A stretch of DNA of 64,000 bases from Tritrichomonas foetus (GCA_001839685.1 MLAK01000594.1:56320-120319), one strand, 5' to 3'. Counted from the first letter of the stretch, positions 40,734-50,897 are shown. Notes: generated by a model from the letters alone, not told the origin. Numbers and translations: made by a program.

Positions 40734-43700
40734 ATGACATATCTAAAAAAAGAGCTGAAGGAGAAGATAAATTCACTATCTGGAAACATCGCCAATAAGG
40801 AATATTACATTGACTTTTGCTCTCGTTCAGATCAACTTGAATCTTTAACAAACATGGTTTTTTTATATCAGAAATTATATTTCAATGAACTCCCAAAAGA
40901 GAATTCATCAATTGATATATTATTACTTTATACTGCATTGTTTCCATCTTTTGATGATACAAATCCAAAATTTGTCATATCCTTCATTAGCATTTTATTG
41001 AAGTCATTTTCACATTTCAATAAACTAAGAAATGATAAGAAAAAACGTGAAATAGCAAATTCTAAAATCCTTGATTTCAAATTTACCAATTATTTAGAGC
41101 TTCTCATCACTTTTTCGAAATTTTGCTTAAGTGTCAATGACAGCGAAGTGAAGAATTTGAATTGTTTGTTTAGCTTTTCATCTGAATGCTTTACTTATTT
41201 TTTTGAAAGTAATCCAAAACAATTTTCTCAATCAATTCCAATTTTTCTTTCATCCAGAGGAAAATTTGCTACTTTTGTGAATCAAATTCACTTTCCAAAT
41301 ATGTCATCAATTGAAATATTCAATGAAATAATCTCACAATTAATAGTATCAAACAGTAATTCTATAGTTAATCCTATTGTTATTTCAAAACTAGTTAAAT
41401 CAATAATAATGACCAATAAAGAAATAATTCCTGAAAAATTGACAGGTGAAGGAGATTTTTATGAAATTCTCTCATTTTTGCTTAAAATCATTCATTCAGA
41501 AAGTCATAAGCCTTATCAAGATCTTTTGAAGTTCATGACTGGCTATTCCAAATTCAAACAAGCTTTTATAGAAGTTTCTGTTTATTATTTTTCAGTTTCA
41601 AATGATAATTCATTAGTTCACGATTTCATTTCATTTATTCAATGTTTCAAAAAAGAACAATTTGAAGCAGATTTTCCTAAAGAAATGTTTAATAACATCA
41701 ATCCTACAAAAGTTGAACAAATTTATGATATTTTAAGACAACTCTGTAGATTTGGAATAGCTAATCAAAATAAGAGTTGTATCTTAAATATTGTCGAATT
41801 TGTCAACAAAATGACAAATTCTGTTTTTGAATTGGTTTCTCCAAACAATCAAGATTCAATAGCTCAAATGGCCAGCTTTTTAAGTGGTGGATGTGATTTA
41901 AAGATGTATCCTTATCAAAAAGCGGAACGTTTTGCATTCTATTTAATTGCAAATGATACAATTAGAGTAAGACAAGTGGCTCTTGATTTACTTTTCAAAA
42001 TATCTCAAGTTTTTGAAAAAGAAAATACTGATTGGAAAGATTATGAGCTTTGTTCGCAGGCACTTTATCGTCAATTTAGTAATGAAATTGAATATTACAT
42101 CAAGAAAAACAAAGATACGCAAATGGATTTAAAGTCTTTTGTTGTAAAATCACGAACACTACCTGCGCTGTGTTATTTCACAAAAAGAACTGCCACAAAT
42201 CGCGGTGATTTTGCAGCTAAAGTTCTGAAAGAAGGAATTGAAACTGGTAAAAAAATTCCACATATGATTTGTTTTGCAATCAGTGCTTATGTCCCAATTT
42301 TATTAAGAATGAATAAGAAGATTAAATATCAACCAAAACAAATATTTAATTTAGCTCAAACTTTATACACAAATTTACCAACTAACAATAAATATGATTC
42401 AGATGAAAAAAGTTTGTATTTTATCAGAAATGAATCTTTGAGTTTAATTGATCATAATTATTTAATCGAATTTCTTGGATATCTAAGTGATTCTGATACT
42501 GAAGCATTTGTTCAATTAACTCAAGCAGCACTTCGTAATTTACCTTCAATCAAAGCAAATCAATCACAAGTCATACAAGAAGAAATAAATGTACTTCAAA
42601 AGTTTACAGAAGTAAATAAATTGTCAAGTGTTGCACAAGCAGTAATTAATATAGTCTCGCAGTTTGAGCTAAATAAAGAAGAAATCAACATTGAGCAATT
42701 GATTCCAATTTTAGAAGGTCTCTTTTCGGAAAATTCAACATCCAACCAACTTTCTTGCGTAAGCGATGCATTTATAAAACTCTCAAAATTTTTAATCGAG
42801 AAAAAAGTTGATTATAATATTCTTTTCATTGAACAATGTGATATGAATTTTTTAGAAATTGCAATTACAAATTACCATGGAATGAAAGAAAAAATTATTG
42901 ACAATGCCTTACATTTCATTCCTGAAGTTGTAACAATGTATTATTTAAATGAAAAACAGCCACTCTACGATAAAGTCGCTACATCTTTTCTGTTTTGTTC
43001 ATCAACTGATTTAAATAAAGCATTTTTATCAAAATTCCCCCAAGTTAGTGAATCCAGCAAAAATCTTTCAAAAGAAACTGTTTTTAATCTAATGATTGAT
43101 AAAACTCGTTTCTTTCAAAACTGCATTAAATTCTTTGATTCACCTTACTTATATACAGTAGCAGCTCGTGTTCTTAGTTGTATACAATTATTTGGTTCTA
43201 ATTTTTCACTTGATACAAAAAATGACGGAAAAGAAGTTAAAAAGAAACTTTTTAATATCTTCATTAAATTACCAACAATATCACCATGGGAAATATTATT
43301 ATCTAATGCAGAAGATTCTTATATGGTTTTCAAAACATTAATTGAGTTAGGTGCACCAGATTCCCTTGTTGAAGATTTATACAAAAATTGTAAATATTCG
43401 AAAGATATTTCAAACAGATTTTATAGTACAAATTGGGATCATTTATCTGAAGCAAACAATGAAAATTCTTTAAGGCTATTTAGAAAAATTATTAGTTACT
43501 CGAAACTAAATATCCAAGAAAAACTTTCAATGTGCAAAAATTATGAATCGTTTAAAGTGGTGATTCAAAAGGCAATTAAGACCGAAGATTTATTCATAAT
43601 TATACTCACTGCAAATACACATCTCAAATTTAAGAAAATTGCTTATTTATTCATATCTGAGTATGTACAATTACTAAAAGAAATAAAAAATAATGAAAAC

Positions 43701-44342
43701 GATGAGAAAACTATGAATGAAAAAAATTTGGAGAAATTTATTGAGAAAAACTTAGGTGATATTTATTCATTTATGGATATTTGTGTCATTTTAATCCAAC
43801 TAGGAAGTAACAAAATTACGAATGCAATTTTTGATTTTGTTTCACTTGTATGTGAAAAAATTACAGATGGTGTTTTTGTTTCTGATGTTATAAATATGGT
43901 TGTTTATGATGATAAGTTTTCCTCTTTGATTTTGAAAGATAAACTTCATTTGAAAAATGTTGCTGATGATGAAGCACTATTTTGGGTTGATGTAATAAAG
44001 GGTGATTTTTCATTATTGCCTTCCGACGATTTAGTTAATGTAATTTCTTGGGTTTGTAAAGTTTTGGAATATAATACAATCTACTTAAAACATAGATGTT
44101 TAGAAATTGTATCACGAATGATTTTGTCACCTTGTGCAACACCAACTAATCCACAAATTATTAACTTTGTTGAATATTTGATATATTCAAAAAATTCTGA
44201 CAGTGAATTTGCGTATGAATTTTTACGTTTACTAAATAAAGCTATTGGTCATATTGAAATCAATGTCAACAATATCGAAATTACGACTTATAGAAGATAT
44301 CCTGATGAAGTCCGTGAGTATTTTTGCTCACTGCTAGAATAG
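40734..44342 (+). CDS. Large alpha-solenoid protein of unknown function (1202 aa)
   Basis: Helical hairpin repeats run throughout, with Ile/Leu/Phe-rich helices about 35-45 residues apart. There is no signal peptide, transmembrane segment or catalytic motif. Composition resembles importin/exportin- or adaptin-like ARM/HEAT proteins, but I see no diagnostic block. A CCTTT pyrimidine tract lies directly before the ATG (40734). The C-terminus ends in a compact Arg-Arg-Tyr-Pro-Asp-Glu-Val-Arg-Glu-Tyr block. Unrecognised. Confidence 0.65.
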   Translation: MTYLKKELKEKINSLSGNIANKEYYIDFCSRSDQLESLTNMVFLYQKLYFNELPKENSSIDILLLYTALFPSFDDTNPKFVISFISILLKSFSHFNKLRNDKKKREIANSKILDFKFTNYLELLITFSKFCLSVNDSEVKNLNCLFSFSSECFTYFFESNPKQFSQSIPIFLSSRGKFATFVNQIHFPNMSSIEIFNEIISQLIVSNSNSIVNPIVISKLVKSIIMTNKEIIPEKLTGEGDFYEILSFLLKIIHSESHKPYQDLLKFMTGYSKFKQAFIEVSVYYFSVSNDNSLVHDFISFIQCFKKEQFEADFPKEMFNNINPTKVEQIYDILRQLCRFGIANQNKSCILNIVEFVNKMTNSVFELVSPNNQDSIAQMASFLSGGCDLKMYPYQKAERFAFYLIANDTIRVRQVALDLLFKISQVFEKENTDWKDYELCSQALYRQFSNEIEYYIKKNKDTQMDLKSFVVKSRTLPALCYFTKRTATNRGDFAAKVLKEGIETGKKIPHMICFAISAYVPILLRMNKKIKYQPKQIFNLAQTLYTNLPTNNKYDSDEKSLYFIRNESLSLIDHNYLIEFLGYLSDSDTEAFVQLTQAALRNLPSIKANQSQVIQEEINVLQKFTEVNKLSSVAQAVINIVSQFELNKEEINIEQLIPILEGLFSENSTSNQLSCVSDAFIKLSKFLIEKKVDYNILFIEQCDMNFLEIAITNYHGMKEKIIDNALHFIPEVVTMYYLNEKQPLYDKVATSFLFCSSTDLNKAFLSKFPQVSESSKNLSKETVFNLMIDKTRFFQNCIKFFDSPYLYTVAARVLSCIQLFGSNFSLDTKNDGKEVKKKLFNIFIKLPTISPWEILLSNAEDSYMVFKTLIELGAPDSLVEDLYKNCKYSKDISNRFYSTNWDHLSEANNENSLRLFRKIISYSKLNIQEKLSMCKNYESFKVVIQKAIKTEDLFIIILTANTHLKFKKIAYLFISEYVQLLKEIKNNENDEKTMNEKNLEKFIEKNLGDIYSFMDICVILIQLGSNKITNAIFDFVSLVCEKITDGVFVSDVINMVVYDDKFSSLILKDKLHLKNVADDEALFWVDVIKGDFSLLPSDDLVNVISWVCKVLEYNTIYLKHRCLEIVSRMILSPCATPTNPQIINFVEYLIYSKNSDSEFAYEFLRLLNKAIGHIEINVNNIEITTYRRYPDEVREYFCSLLE

Positions 44343-44694
44343 TTATTATGATTAGTTACTAAAAATAGATGGCGCGCTGTTAATTACATTTTTTTTCCTC
44401 CCTCATTTACAACAATTTTTGAATTTCTTTCAATTTTAAATTATTGTTATCGAATACTCTTTATCAGAGTCATTAATTTCAGAAGAGTGAATACATAATA
44501 TTATTATGAGAAGAAATTCTGTGATTAAACATTGATGCTGAAATAATAATTTCATTTGGGAAAATAAAGATTGAAATGGAATCTTTTCTTAAAACATTAA
44601 AAAATTAGTAAAGAAATGTAAAATAAAGAAAATTTCATAAAATAATAATTTATAGACATAAAACAAAAGTTAAAGCAATAAATACTTCAGAATA
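44343..44694. other. Intergenic between convergent genes
   Basis: AT-rich 3' flanks of the solenoid gene and the lipid phosphatase gene. Nothing else is seen. Confidence 0.6.
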
Positions 44695-45453
44695 TTATGT
44701 ATATTTCATACTAGAAATTGAATATGCTAAACTATTATCTTTTTCTTCATCCTTTCCAATTTCCTGTGTAAAAGTGTGAAAAGTGAGAAATCCAACAATT
44801 GCACCCAAAAACATACCCATAACGACATCATCGACATGATGTGCCCTATCCCAAATCCTGCTGGCGCTTGCAAATATCGCAAGCACAATTGGGAGAATTC
44901 GGAAAAAGGTAAAAACGATTTGAGATGATCTGAAAAGTTCTGCAATTAAAAAAGAAAGGAAAACAGCCGGAGCCATAATTTCAGCTGCATGGCCACTTGG
45001 AAATGAGTAAAATTGATCAGCAACCAAATCAGCAGGCAAATTCTGGGTGCATTGATAAAACGAGCCATCACCGCCACATCGCGCAAGGGTATCTGGACGT
45101 GGACGTGCAATAACCTTTTTCAAGAAACAACTAATCAGAATTGTAAAACAAATTGAAAAATAATAAGCAGCTAAACATTTTGATAATGATGAATCCAATC
45201 CATGATGATTCAGCCATATGAATGCAGCAACAACTCCACCAATTCCAAATGTGATTATACACAAATAATTATATGGAATTGTTGATGTGCGAAGAGGCTG
45301 ATCAATATCAGAAATAATATTCGCGCGAAAATCGCGTGGATAAGGCGAAAAGTCAATTGTTAATCCTGTCGCAAGGACAACAGCCACTGCAACCCAGTCA
45401 AGAAAAGCATACTTCTTTAAAAGTTGGATTAAAAACTGTAACTTTTCATTCAT
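44695..45453 (-). CDS. PAP2-family lipid phosphate phosphatase
   Basis: The 252-residue membrane protein has about six hydrophobic helices and the full PAP2 signature: Lys-Lys-Val-Ile-Ala-Arg-Pro-Arg-Pro, then Pro-Ser-Gly-His, then Ser-Arg-x5-His-His-Val-x-Asp. The two His and the Arg are the catalytic set that dephosphorylates phosphatidate or related lipids through a phosphohistidine. Length fits LPP/DPP1 enzymes. The longest frame begins at a TTG 28 codons upstream; ATG 45453 is the first ATG and lies 13 bases after a GACCGTTT octamer (45467-45474). Divergent from the Sec23/24-like gene. Confidence 0.85.
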   Translation of the reverse strand: MNEKLQFLIQLLKKYAFLDWVAVAVVLATGLTIDFSPYPRDFRANIISDIDQPLRTSTIPYNYLCIITFGIGGVVAAFIWLNHHGLDSSLSKCLAAYYFSICFTILISCFLKKVIARPRPDTLARCGGDGSFYQCTQNLPADLVADQFYSFPSGHAAEIMAPAVFLSFLIAELFRSSQIVFTFFRILPIVLAIFASASRIWDRAHHVDDVVMGMFLGAIVGFLTFHTFTQEIGKDEEKDNSLAYSISSMKYT

Positions 45454-45577
45454 GCTGAAGCATAATAAACGGTCTCTATATTTCAATGCGTCTTCACTAT
45501 CAAAATTCTTCACGATACAGATTTCAGATACAACCAATTTGGCCTTGATTTCATCATTTCTAAACGGTCATCAACCA
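45454..45577. promoter_or_regulatory. Divergent promoter with two GACCGTTT octamers
   Basis: The minus-strand octamer GACCGTTT appears at 45467-45474 and again at 45562-45569, 13 and 8 bases from the two ATGs. It matches the trichomonad M3 core promoter consensus. Confidence 0.55.
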
Positions 45578-47275
45578 ATGAATCGGAACAAAAATGAAAT
45601 TAAAGAAGAAATAGCAAATAAATTTGTGAAAAGATCAATGATTGCATATCCAGCAGATCCTCTAATATTGCCATTAGTTTTATATTTAGATTTATCACAA
45701 TTTCCCCTAATTCCAATAATTGAATATCATGGGCAAATGAATCAATGTAAAATATGTGGTTCTTTTTTTAATCCATATTGTCCTATTGGTGAATCTTCCA
45801 TTAATTGGAAATGCTCCATCTGCGGCACTTTAAACCAACTTCCTTTGCCACCATCGGACTCTATAATGACAGCTTATGGAATTGCAAAGAAATCCATTAG
45901 TTATAATAATGCTGTTTTTGATGTGATACCTCCACATCGACCAATTAATCAAACGTTGCCTAGAATTGTGATTGCCATTCAAAGCACTCTTTTTGAAACA
46001 GTCAAATCATATATTTTGAAAGCATTAGTAGAAAATCCGCTTTTTATTTACAGTGTTATTGTTTTTGATTCGACAATTCAGATATTTAATTTTCATTTAC
46101 ATAGTTGGCATGCAGTAGCTGATGATTTTATAATGCCAACATCAAAAACTGATCATTTTTTTGAAACTTCTTTAAAATGTCATCATGCTTTTAAATCCTC
46201 ATTGAAACCAAAGAATATGGGATGTAATATTGAAATGGTATGTGATTACGTAAATTTTTTTTACAATTCATATGTGAACACGAAACTTGTTCTAATTTTG
46301 TGTGGCTCTGTTGTTGTTCCCCCACCTTTTGTTAATTTTCCTGTTTCTGTAGCTTTTATTGGTGATTCTTTATCTTTGGAACAATTCAAAATGTGGGAAA
46401 ATAATCCTTCTATCACTTTACAACAATTTAATTTCAATAATTATATCGAAAATGAACACTTTTTTTATTATATTTATAAATCTCTTCAATATCCATTTTT
46501 AAGTGATGTAAAAATCACTTTAAGAAAGCCAAAATCTTTTTCTATGACGAATATTAGTAATCATTTATATACAATAACGAGGCAATATAATACTAATAAT
46601 ATTTTAGCTGGTTTTATTCAATTTGAAATTCAATTTTATAATGTACATGGAATAAAATGCTTTCGATATATAACCCTTAGGATCCCTTTATCGCCTGATC
46701 CAAAAATATATCGAAGTGCTACTTTTCCAAATCCTTTACAGCAAATGTTTGTGGCTGCATCTTTTTTGGTTTCTCAAATTAGTCAAAATTATAATGAAAC
46801 GCCTTTAAAACTCAGAAATTTAATCATGGAATTATCTTATCAATTTCCATTAGCTAGTTCATTTTGGCCTCACTTTATATATAAATTAATTACCTCTGAT
46901 CTTGTGAGTGATTCTATAAATAACCACAAAAGATGTCAAACTTTACTTTCTTTGAAAGATTTACCACCACAACTGATTTTTCTTTATTTTTTACCTTTAC
47001 AATATATTAATAAAAATCTTTCACCTATCTTTCCAAAGGCTTCAAAAGATGCTACTGCACAAGTGAACTCAAAAAAGATCAGTATTATTGCTGAAATTGG
47101 GTCAGATGTTGTTGAACTCTTGAATATTGATGAATATGTGTTACCAATTGAAAAAGTCGATAGTTTCCTAGAAACAGCTGATGAAGAGGCATTATTTTTG
47201 AAATGGAAGCATAACTGGGAAATATCATCTTATGGATATAATAATGAAAAAAGAGAAAAACTGTTTAACAAATAA
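45578..47275 (+). CDS. Sec23/Sec24-like COPII coat protein
   Basis: The 565-residue product has the Sec23/24 zinc ribbon near residues 55-85 (Cys-x2-Cys...Cys-x2-Cys, with Asn-Pro-Tyr-Cys and Trp-Lys-Cys). A trunk-like region, a beta-sandwich and a helical region follow. Sec23/24 build the inner COPII coat on ER exit sites; Sec24 binds cargo. It is shorter than canonical members (700-900 residues) and the gelsolin-like end is not obvious, so it is a reduced Sec24 or a trichomonad-specific paralogue. I use ATG 45578 because upstream in-frame codons overlap the divergent gene's promoter. The upstream ATG at 45452 is less likely. Confidence 0.6.
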   Translation: MNRNKNEIKEEIANKFVKRSMIAYPADPLILPLVLYLDLSQFPLIPIIEYHGQMNQCKICGSFFNPYCPIGESSINWKCSICGTLNQLPLPPSDSIMTAYGIAKKSISYNNAVFDVIPPHRPINQTLPRIVIAIQSTLFETVKSYILKALVENPLFIYSVIVFDSTIQIFNFHLHSWHAVADDFIMPTSKTDHFFETSLKCHHAFKSSLKPKNMGCNIEMVCDYVNFFYNSYVNTKLVLILCGSVVVPPPFVNFPVSVAFIGDSLSLEQFKMWENNPSITLQQFNFNNYIENEHFFYYIYKSLQYPFLSDVKITLRKPKSFSMTNISNHLYTITRQYNTNNILAGFIQFEIQFYNVHGIKCFRYITLRIPLSPDPKIYRSATFPNPLQQMFVAASFLVSQISQNYNETPLKLRNLIMELSYQFPLASSFWPHFIYKLITSDLVSDSINNHKRCQTLLSLKDLPPQLIFLYFLPLQYINKNLSPIFPKASKDATAQVNSKKISIIAEIGSDVVELLNIDEYVLPIEKVDSFLETADEEALFLKWKHNWEISSYGYNNEKREKLFNK

Positions 47276-48014
47276 ATGTTTGAATATATTAGAATAAAAA
47301 TGTATAAAGCTATAATTCTTATCTGATACTAATTATTATTATTTTCATGCTTTGTAACAGCACTTTGATCAGAACAGCATCCAACTTTTATCACAAAAAT
47401 CATTTTAAATGAAGGAATTTATTCCCGAAAATTGACAAAATGTAATCTTAAATCTAACTTTTTTGGGATATGTTTTTATTAATAACTCAAGTGTTTGTGT
47501 CGATATTTTGCCTATCTATTTAACTATATTTTTCTAATACAAAAGTCTTCATTTTGGGATTTATGTATTGCTACACTCTAGTCTTCTAAATAATGAAATA
47601 ACGCATTAAAAAACCTTCTGAAAAAACAATATCAGAAAAAAGAAAAAATAATTTATTTGATCAAATTTTCTCGCTTTCCAGATCTTCCCTTTCTTTATTA
47701 TAAGTGTATTTCAAACTATAAATAAATTTTTCATTTATAATGAATAACATCTTACAATCACTTTTAGAAGAAGTATCTAAAAAATGTGTGAAACATAAGA
47801 TTTTGTGTTTTCTTGAAATAAGTGCGATTTTAGGTTCTATTCAACTCTACAAATGATGAAATTATAAGAAAAAGTGAAAAACGATGGATGAAATTATTTA
47901 GGCAATCTAAACGAATGATTCTTTGCAACAATTCATTGATTATAATTTTAGAACATGCAGAAGATTGGTTTCTAAAAACATGTTTACTATAACACAGATG
48001 TGTAATTGAGCTAC
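47276..48014. other. Intergenic, about 740 bp
   Basis: AT-rich. A 64-codon minus-strand stretch (47830-48024) has no conserved look. No RNA is recognised. Confidence 0.55.
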
Positions 48015-48278
48015 TTATGGACATAAAAGCTTGAAGGTATTGATCAAATAATTGAAAGTTTCATCGTTTGCAGATTCGATATTTTTCAGCATAGTCAAAA
48101 TTTGCTTGAATTCTGTAACATTTATATCACCTTGGTTTAAGTGATGTACACGAATTTCATTGAATTTTTCACGTTGATCGTCCGCCCACGTACGAAAATT
48201 CTTTTCGAGATCAGCAACTCTCTTTATTTCGTTATCGAGCTGCACATTAAGCGCATTTAAATCTGTCTTTGTACTCAT
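48015..48278 (-). CDS. Small coiled-coil protein (87 aa)
   Basis: ATG 48278 gives an 87-residue soluble helical protein with an amphipathic heptad pattern (Leu, Val, Leu, Ile, Val, Leu spacing). It ends Thr-Phe-Lys-Leu-Leu-Cys-Pro. A longer frame starts at 48422, but its extra 48 residues cross a TTGACCTTT motif and look non-coding. Size and texture recall subunits of small helical complexes such as BLOC/BORC or dynactin accessory chains. No family is recognised. It is divergent from the cyclophilin gene. Confidence 0.5.
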   Translation of the reverse strand: MSTKTDLNALNVQLDNEIKRVADLEKNFRTWADDQREKFNEIRVHHLNQGDINVTEFKQILTMLKNIESANDETFNYLINTFKLLCP

Positions 48279-48476
48279 CAAATCAACTTTTTTGGATTTC
48301 TTGACGAAATAATAAACAGAAAGATATAATTGACCTTTTAACCCTCTAGTTAACCAAAAATTAGATAACGATATAATTATATCAAATTTGATCATCATTA
48401 TTTGAAGGTCAATTTTGACCAAGTAGATAAACTATTGTGAAACATCAAATTCTTTTTTGTTCGAAGCTGAATTACA
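48279..48476. promoter_or_regulatory. Divergent promoter with GGTCAATTTTGACC inverted repeat
   Basis: GGTCAA and TTGACC arms (48407-48420) flank a 2-base spacer. A further TTGACCTTTT lies at 48330-48338. The region lies between the small coiled-coil gene (minus) and the cyclophilin gene (plus). Confidence 0.5.
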
Positions 48477-49043
48477 ATGAATTCCCAAACAAATGAACAG
48501 GAAAGAATAAAGCCAGAGCCAGGTTGGGGTGGCCCACGCGTCTTTTTTGATTTTGCAATTGCCGATCGTCCAATTGGAAGGGTAGTTATCGAACTTTATC
48601 CAAATATCTGCCCAAAAACCTGCGAAAATTTCCGACAGTTCTGCACGGGTGAATACAGACCACGAGGTGTCCCAGTTGGCTACAAAGATACGCCAATTCA
48701 TCGAGTTATTCCCGGATTTATAATTCAAGGCGGAGATTGCGAAAAGAAAAACGGCGAAGGAATTATGTCAATTTACGGATTCACTTTTGAAGACGAAAAG
48801 TCAGCATTTTCATTCAACGAAGCGGGAATAATCGGAATGGCGAATACCGGACCAGATTCTAACGGCTGCCAGTTTTTCATCACACTTGGAAATGTAGCTG
48901 ACACTTTGGACAATCATTATGTCGCATTTGGCAAGGTCATCAGTGGAATTTACACCATACGCCAAATTGAAAGCGTTCCTTTGAAGCCAAACACGGAATC
49001 ACCAACCCTTCGTGTTTCTATTGAGCAGTGCGGTGAATTGTGA
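48477..49043 (+). CDS. Cyclophilin (CypH/PPIH-like peptidyl-prolyl isomerase)
   Basis: This is a 188-residue single-domain cyclophilin: Val-Phe-Phe-Asp-Phe, His-Arg-Val-Ile-Pro-Gly-Phe-Ile-Ile-Gln-Gly-Gly-Asp (catalytic Arg), Gly-Met-Ala-Asn-Thr-Gly-Pro-Asp-Ser-Asn-Gly-Cys-Gln-Phe-Phe-Ile-Thr and His-Tyr-Val-Ala-Phe-Gly-Lys-Val. The short charged N-terminal extension resembles CypH, a U4/U6 snRNP cyclophilin, but it could be a general cytosolic form. The Trp that contacts cyclosporin (CypA Trp121 position, usually Trp-Leu-Asp-Gly) is replaced by Thr-Leu-Asp-Asn, which would lower drug affinity. ATG 48477. Confidence 0.9.
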   Translation: MNSQTNEQERIKPEPGWGGPRVFFDFAIADRPIGRVVIELYPNICPKTCENFRQFCTGEYRPRGVPVGYKDTPIHRVIPGFIIQGGDCEKKNGEGIMSIYGFTFEDEKSAFSFNEAGIIGMANTGPDSNGCQFFITLGNVADTLDNHYVAFGKVISGIYTIRQIESVPLKPNTESPTLRVSIEQCGEL

Positions 49044-49206
49044 AAAATTGTATATGTAAATGTATTTGTATTTGTGTAAACTACTTTCAACAATGCGATT
49101 TTTTTTTCTTGTTGTATTTTATGATGATTATCAAGTGGTTGCAAATACTAATCATTCAAAAAACGGAATCGGAAAGCATCTCTGTTAGATAACAAACGAA
49201 AAATAG

Positions 49207-49424
49207 GGCAGGACTTTTTTCCCAATGAGATATTCTTTTTGACAGAAAAATTGGTGAATGTGATGTGACTTCACGTGCTGCGCCTCCTCAAAGTCGAAGT
49301 GGAAGTAACCCAAAGAACCAGCAGGGCTCACATCACATTTGTCATATGTAGTTTTTTTTACTTTTGGCCTTTATTTGACCTTAACTTCACGTTATTCTTA
49401 TCTCATAGGAAAATGTGTTTCGCC
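49207..49424. mobile_element. Foldback/MITE-like element, copy 2 (shorter)
   Basis: It carries the same ends as copy 1 (GGCAGGACTT... and ...CTCATAGGAAAA...CGCC) and the same inner words: TGTGATGTGACTT, AACCCAAAGAACCAGCA, CACATCACATTTG and TTTGGCCTTTATTTGACCTT. The GC-rich hairpin centre is partly deleted. No target duplication is clear. Confidence 0.7.
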
Positions 49425-49800
49425 AAAATTAAAGGTGTGTGAAAGTGAAAGTAAATGCTTTTTTACTTTAGTCACTATAGAAAAATTTTTAACTAGTTAA
49501 TTAATGAATGAAGTTTCGATTTCATATTTCGAAAAAAATCACACATAGTCTAAACTTTATGTCCGCAAATTGACACACTTTTTTCACAATAATAATTACA
49601 TTAGTGAGCCTCTGCAATAAAACCAAAAGTTAAGCCAAAAATGCACAATTCACATTTCGAATTGAGCGAAATGTTTTTCAAATTTTGTCATAATGCAGAA
49701 GCATAGAGACTCTCTATTAGAGAGAAATTCCTTTTAGTTCCATCAAGTAGATGATGAAAAATGATCATATATTTTGAGCGACCGTTTATTTGACCATTTC
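49425..49800. promoter_or_regulatory. Intergenic and promoter of the 176-aa gene
   Basis: GACCGTTT at 49780-49787 ends 13 bases before ATG 49801 and matches the M3 core. Nothing else is identifiable. Confidence 0.5.
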
Positions 49801-50328
49801 ATGCAATTTCAAATCCCAATCACCGACAGTTATGCTCAGAGAAATAAGCCGTATCAGCCTATCCCACAACAAAAGAAATTACCGCCTTCCAAAATTAATC
49901 CAAGAGGTTGGAGACCATATCGCACGCCGAAGGGATTAAATCAAAATGCGCAACCTGTTGAGAACGGCCCAAATTCACCAGTGCTGAATGAAATGCTTTC
50001 AAATGAGTTAAACGTTCATTCAAACGAGCAACATCGATTATCAAACGACAGAAAACAGGTGAAGAATTTAAATAATTTATACATTTCCAATTGCAACGAA
50101 CGAGAGCATCAAGCTCGTCTAGAGTTTTTCAAGAATTTGATTCATCCGCCTTCACAGCTCGACATCCCAGAAGATCCAACCATCCCTGCTCTTCCCGCGC
50201 TTTCACTTCATAAGGAAAATACGGCTATGCCAATCACTGGCTCAGTTTTCTCGATTAAGGAGATGGACTCAATTCCTCTCATCACCAATGATGATAATGC
50301 TTACACTATGCGTCCATACCAAGTGTGA
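49801..50328 (+). CDS. Pro/Asn-rich soluble protein, unknown (about 175 aa)
   Basis: The first ATG in the frame is 49801; an upstream TTG would add nine codons but overlaps the promoter octamer. The protein is polar and low in hydrophobic helices. It has a basic Pro-Arg-Gly-Trp-Arg-Pro-Tyr block near residue 40, an Asn/Gln/His-rich middle and a Pro-rich segment (Ile-Pro-Glu-Asp-Pro-Thr-Ile-Pro). It is probably largely disordered. No family is recognised. Sensible promoter spacing and codon texture support a real gene. Confidence 0.55.
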   Translation: MQFQIPITDSYAQRNKPYQPIPQQKKLPPSKINPRGWRPYRTPKGLNQNAQPVENGPNSPVLNEMLSNELNVHSNEQHRLSNDRKQVKNLNNLYISNCNEREHQARLEFFKNLIHPPSQLDIPEDPTIPALPALSLHKENTAMPITGSVFSIKEMDSIPLITNDDNAYTMRPYQV

Positions 50329-50778
50329 AAATATTCTGACAAGTTTTCATGACATGGACAAAAAAGTGCCAGATGGTAATCAGCATTTATTTTTTCTACA
50401 ATGTGATTCAATGAGCTCGTGTCATTATTGGTCATTTGTGAAGGAAGTTATTTTGGACGCGGAACTCCAGCAATGTCCTACACTCCACCTATTTCTGGAA
50501 AATCGGTTGTTTTACTAAATAATAGAATAATAAATATAACTTTAAAGATCTTTTTGATATTATCTATTAATTTTAAATGTTAATTATTTTATTTTCATGT
50601 CTTATCTTGGTTTTCTGGAGGGTGCTTTTAATCATTCTCTTTCTACGAAACTATGAAAGCAGTGAAATCAAATTCTCCGGAATCATTCAAATCTAAATGA
50701 ATTAAAAACTCAATGTCTTTCCACGTTTTATATTGCATAGTTAAAAGAACACTGAGTCGAATTAGCCGGCTTCAGACT
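50329..50778. other. Intergenic, 450 bp
   Basis: A 76-codon stretch at 50288-50518 overlaps the previous gene's end and is not supported. Otherwise it is AT-rich flank of the tRNA gene. Confidence 0.5.
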
Positions 50779-50852
50779 TCCTCCCTAACTCAGTTGGTTA
50801 GAGTGTCAGACTGTTAATCTGGAAGTCGTGTGTTCGAGCCACACGGGAGGAG
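50779..50852 (+). tRNA. tRNA-Asn (anticodon GTT), intronless
   Basis: A full cloverleaf can be drawn by eye. The acceptor TCCTCCC pairs with GGGAGGA, the D stem is ACTC/GAGT and the anticodon stem TCAGA/TCTGG (one U-G pair). The loop is CTGTTAA with anticodon GTT at 50813-50815, and the T stem GTGTG/CACAC has loop TTCGAGC. The internal B box GTTCGAGCC is present, and a T run from 50854 follows as a Pol III terminator. CCA is not encoded. Confidence 0.95.
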
Positions 50853-50861
50853 ATTTTTTTC
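50853..50861 (+). terminator. Pol III terminator
   Basis: A run of at least seven T starts two bases after the tRNA discriminator base. Confidence 0.8.
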
Positions 50862-50897
50862 ATTTTTTTTTGTTTTTAAGACATTAGCTCGACTTTC

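Noticed and set aside
47830..48024. 64-codon minus-strand ORF
   Set aside because: Overlaps the end of the small coiled-coil gene and has no conserved look.
50288..50518. 76-codon plus-strand ORF
   Set aside because: Overlaps the previous gene out of frame, with no domain or promoter context.
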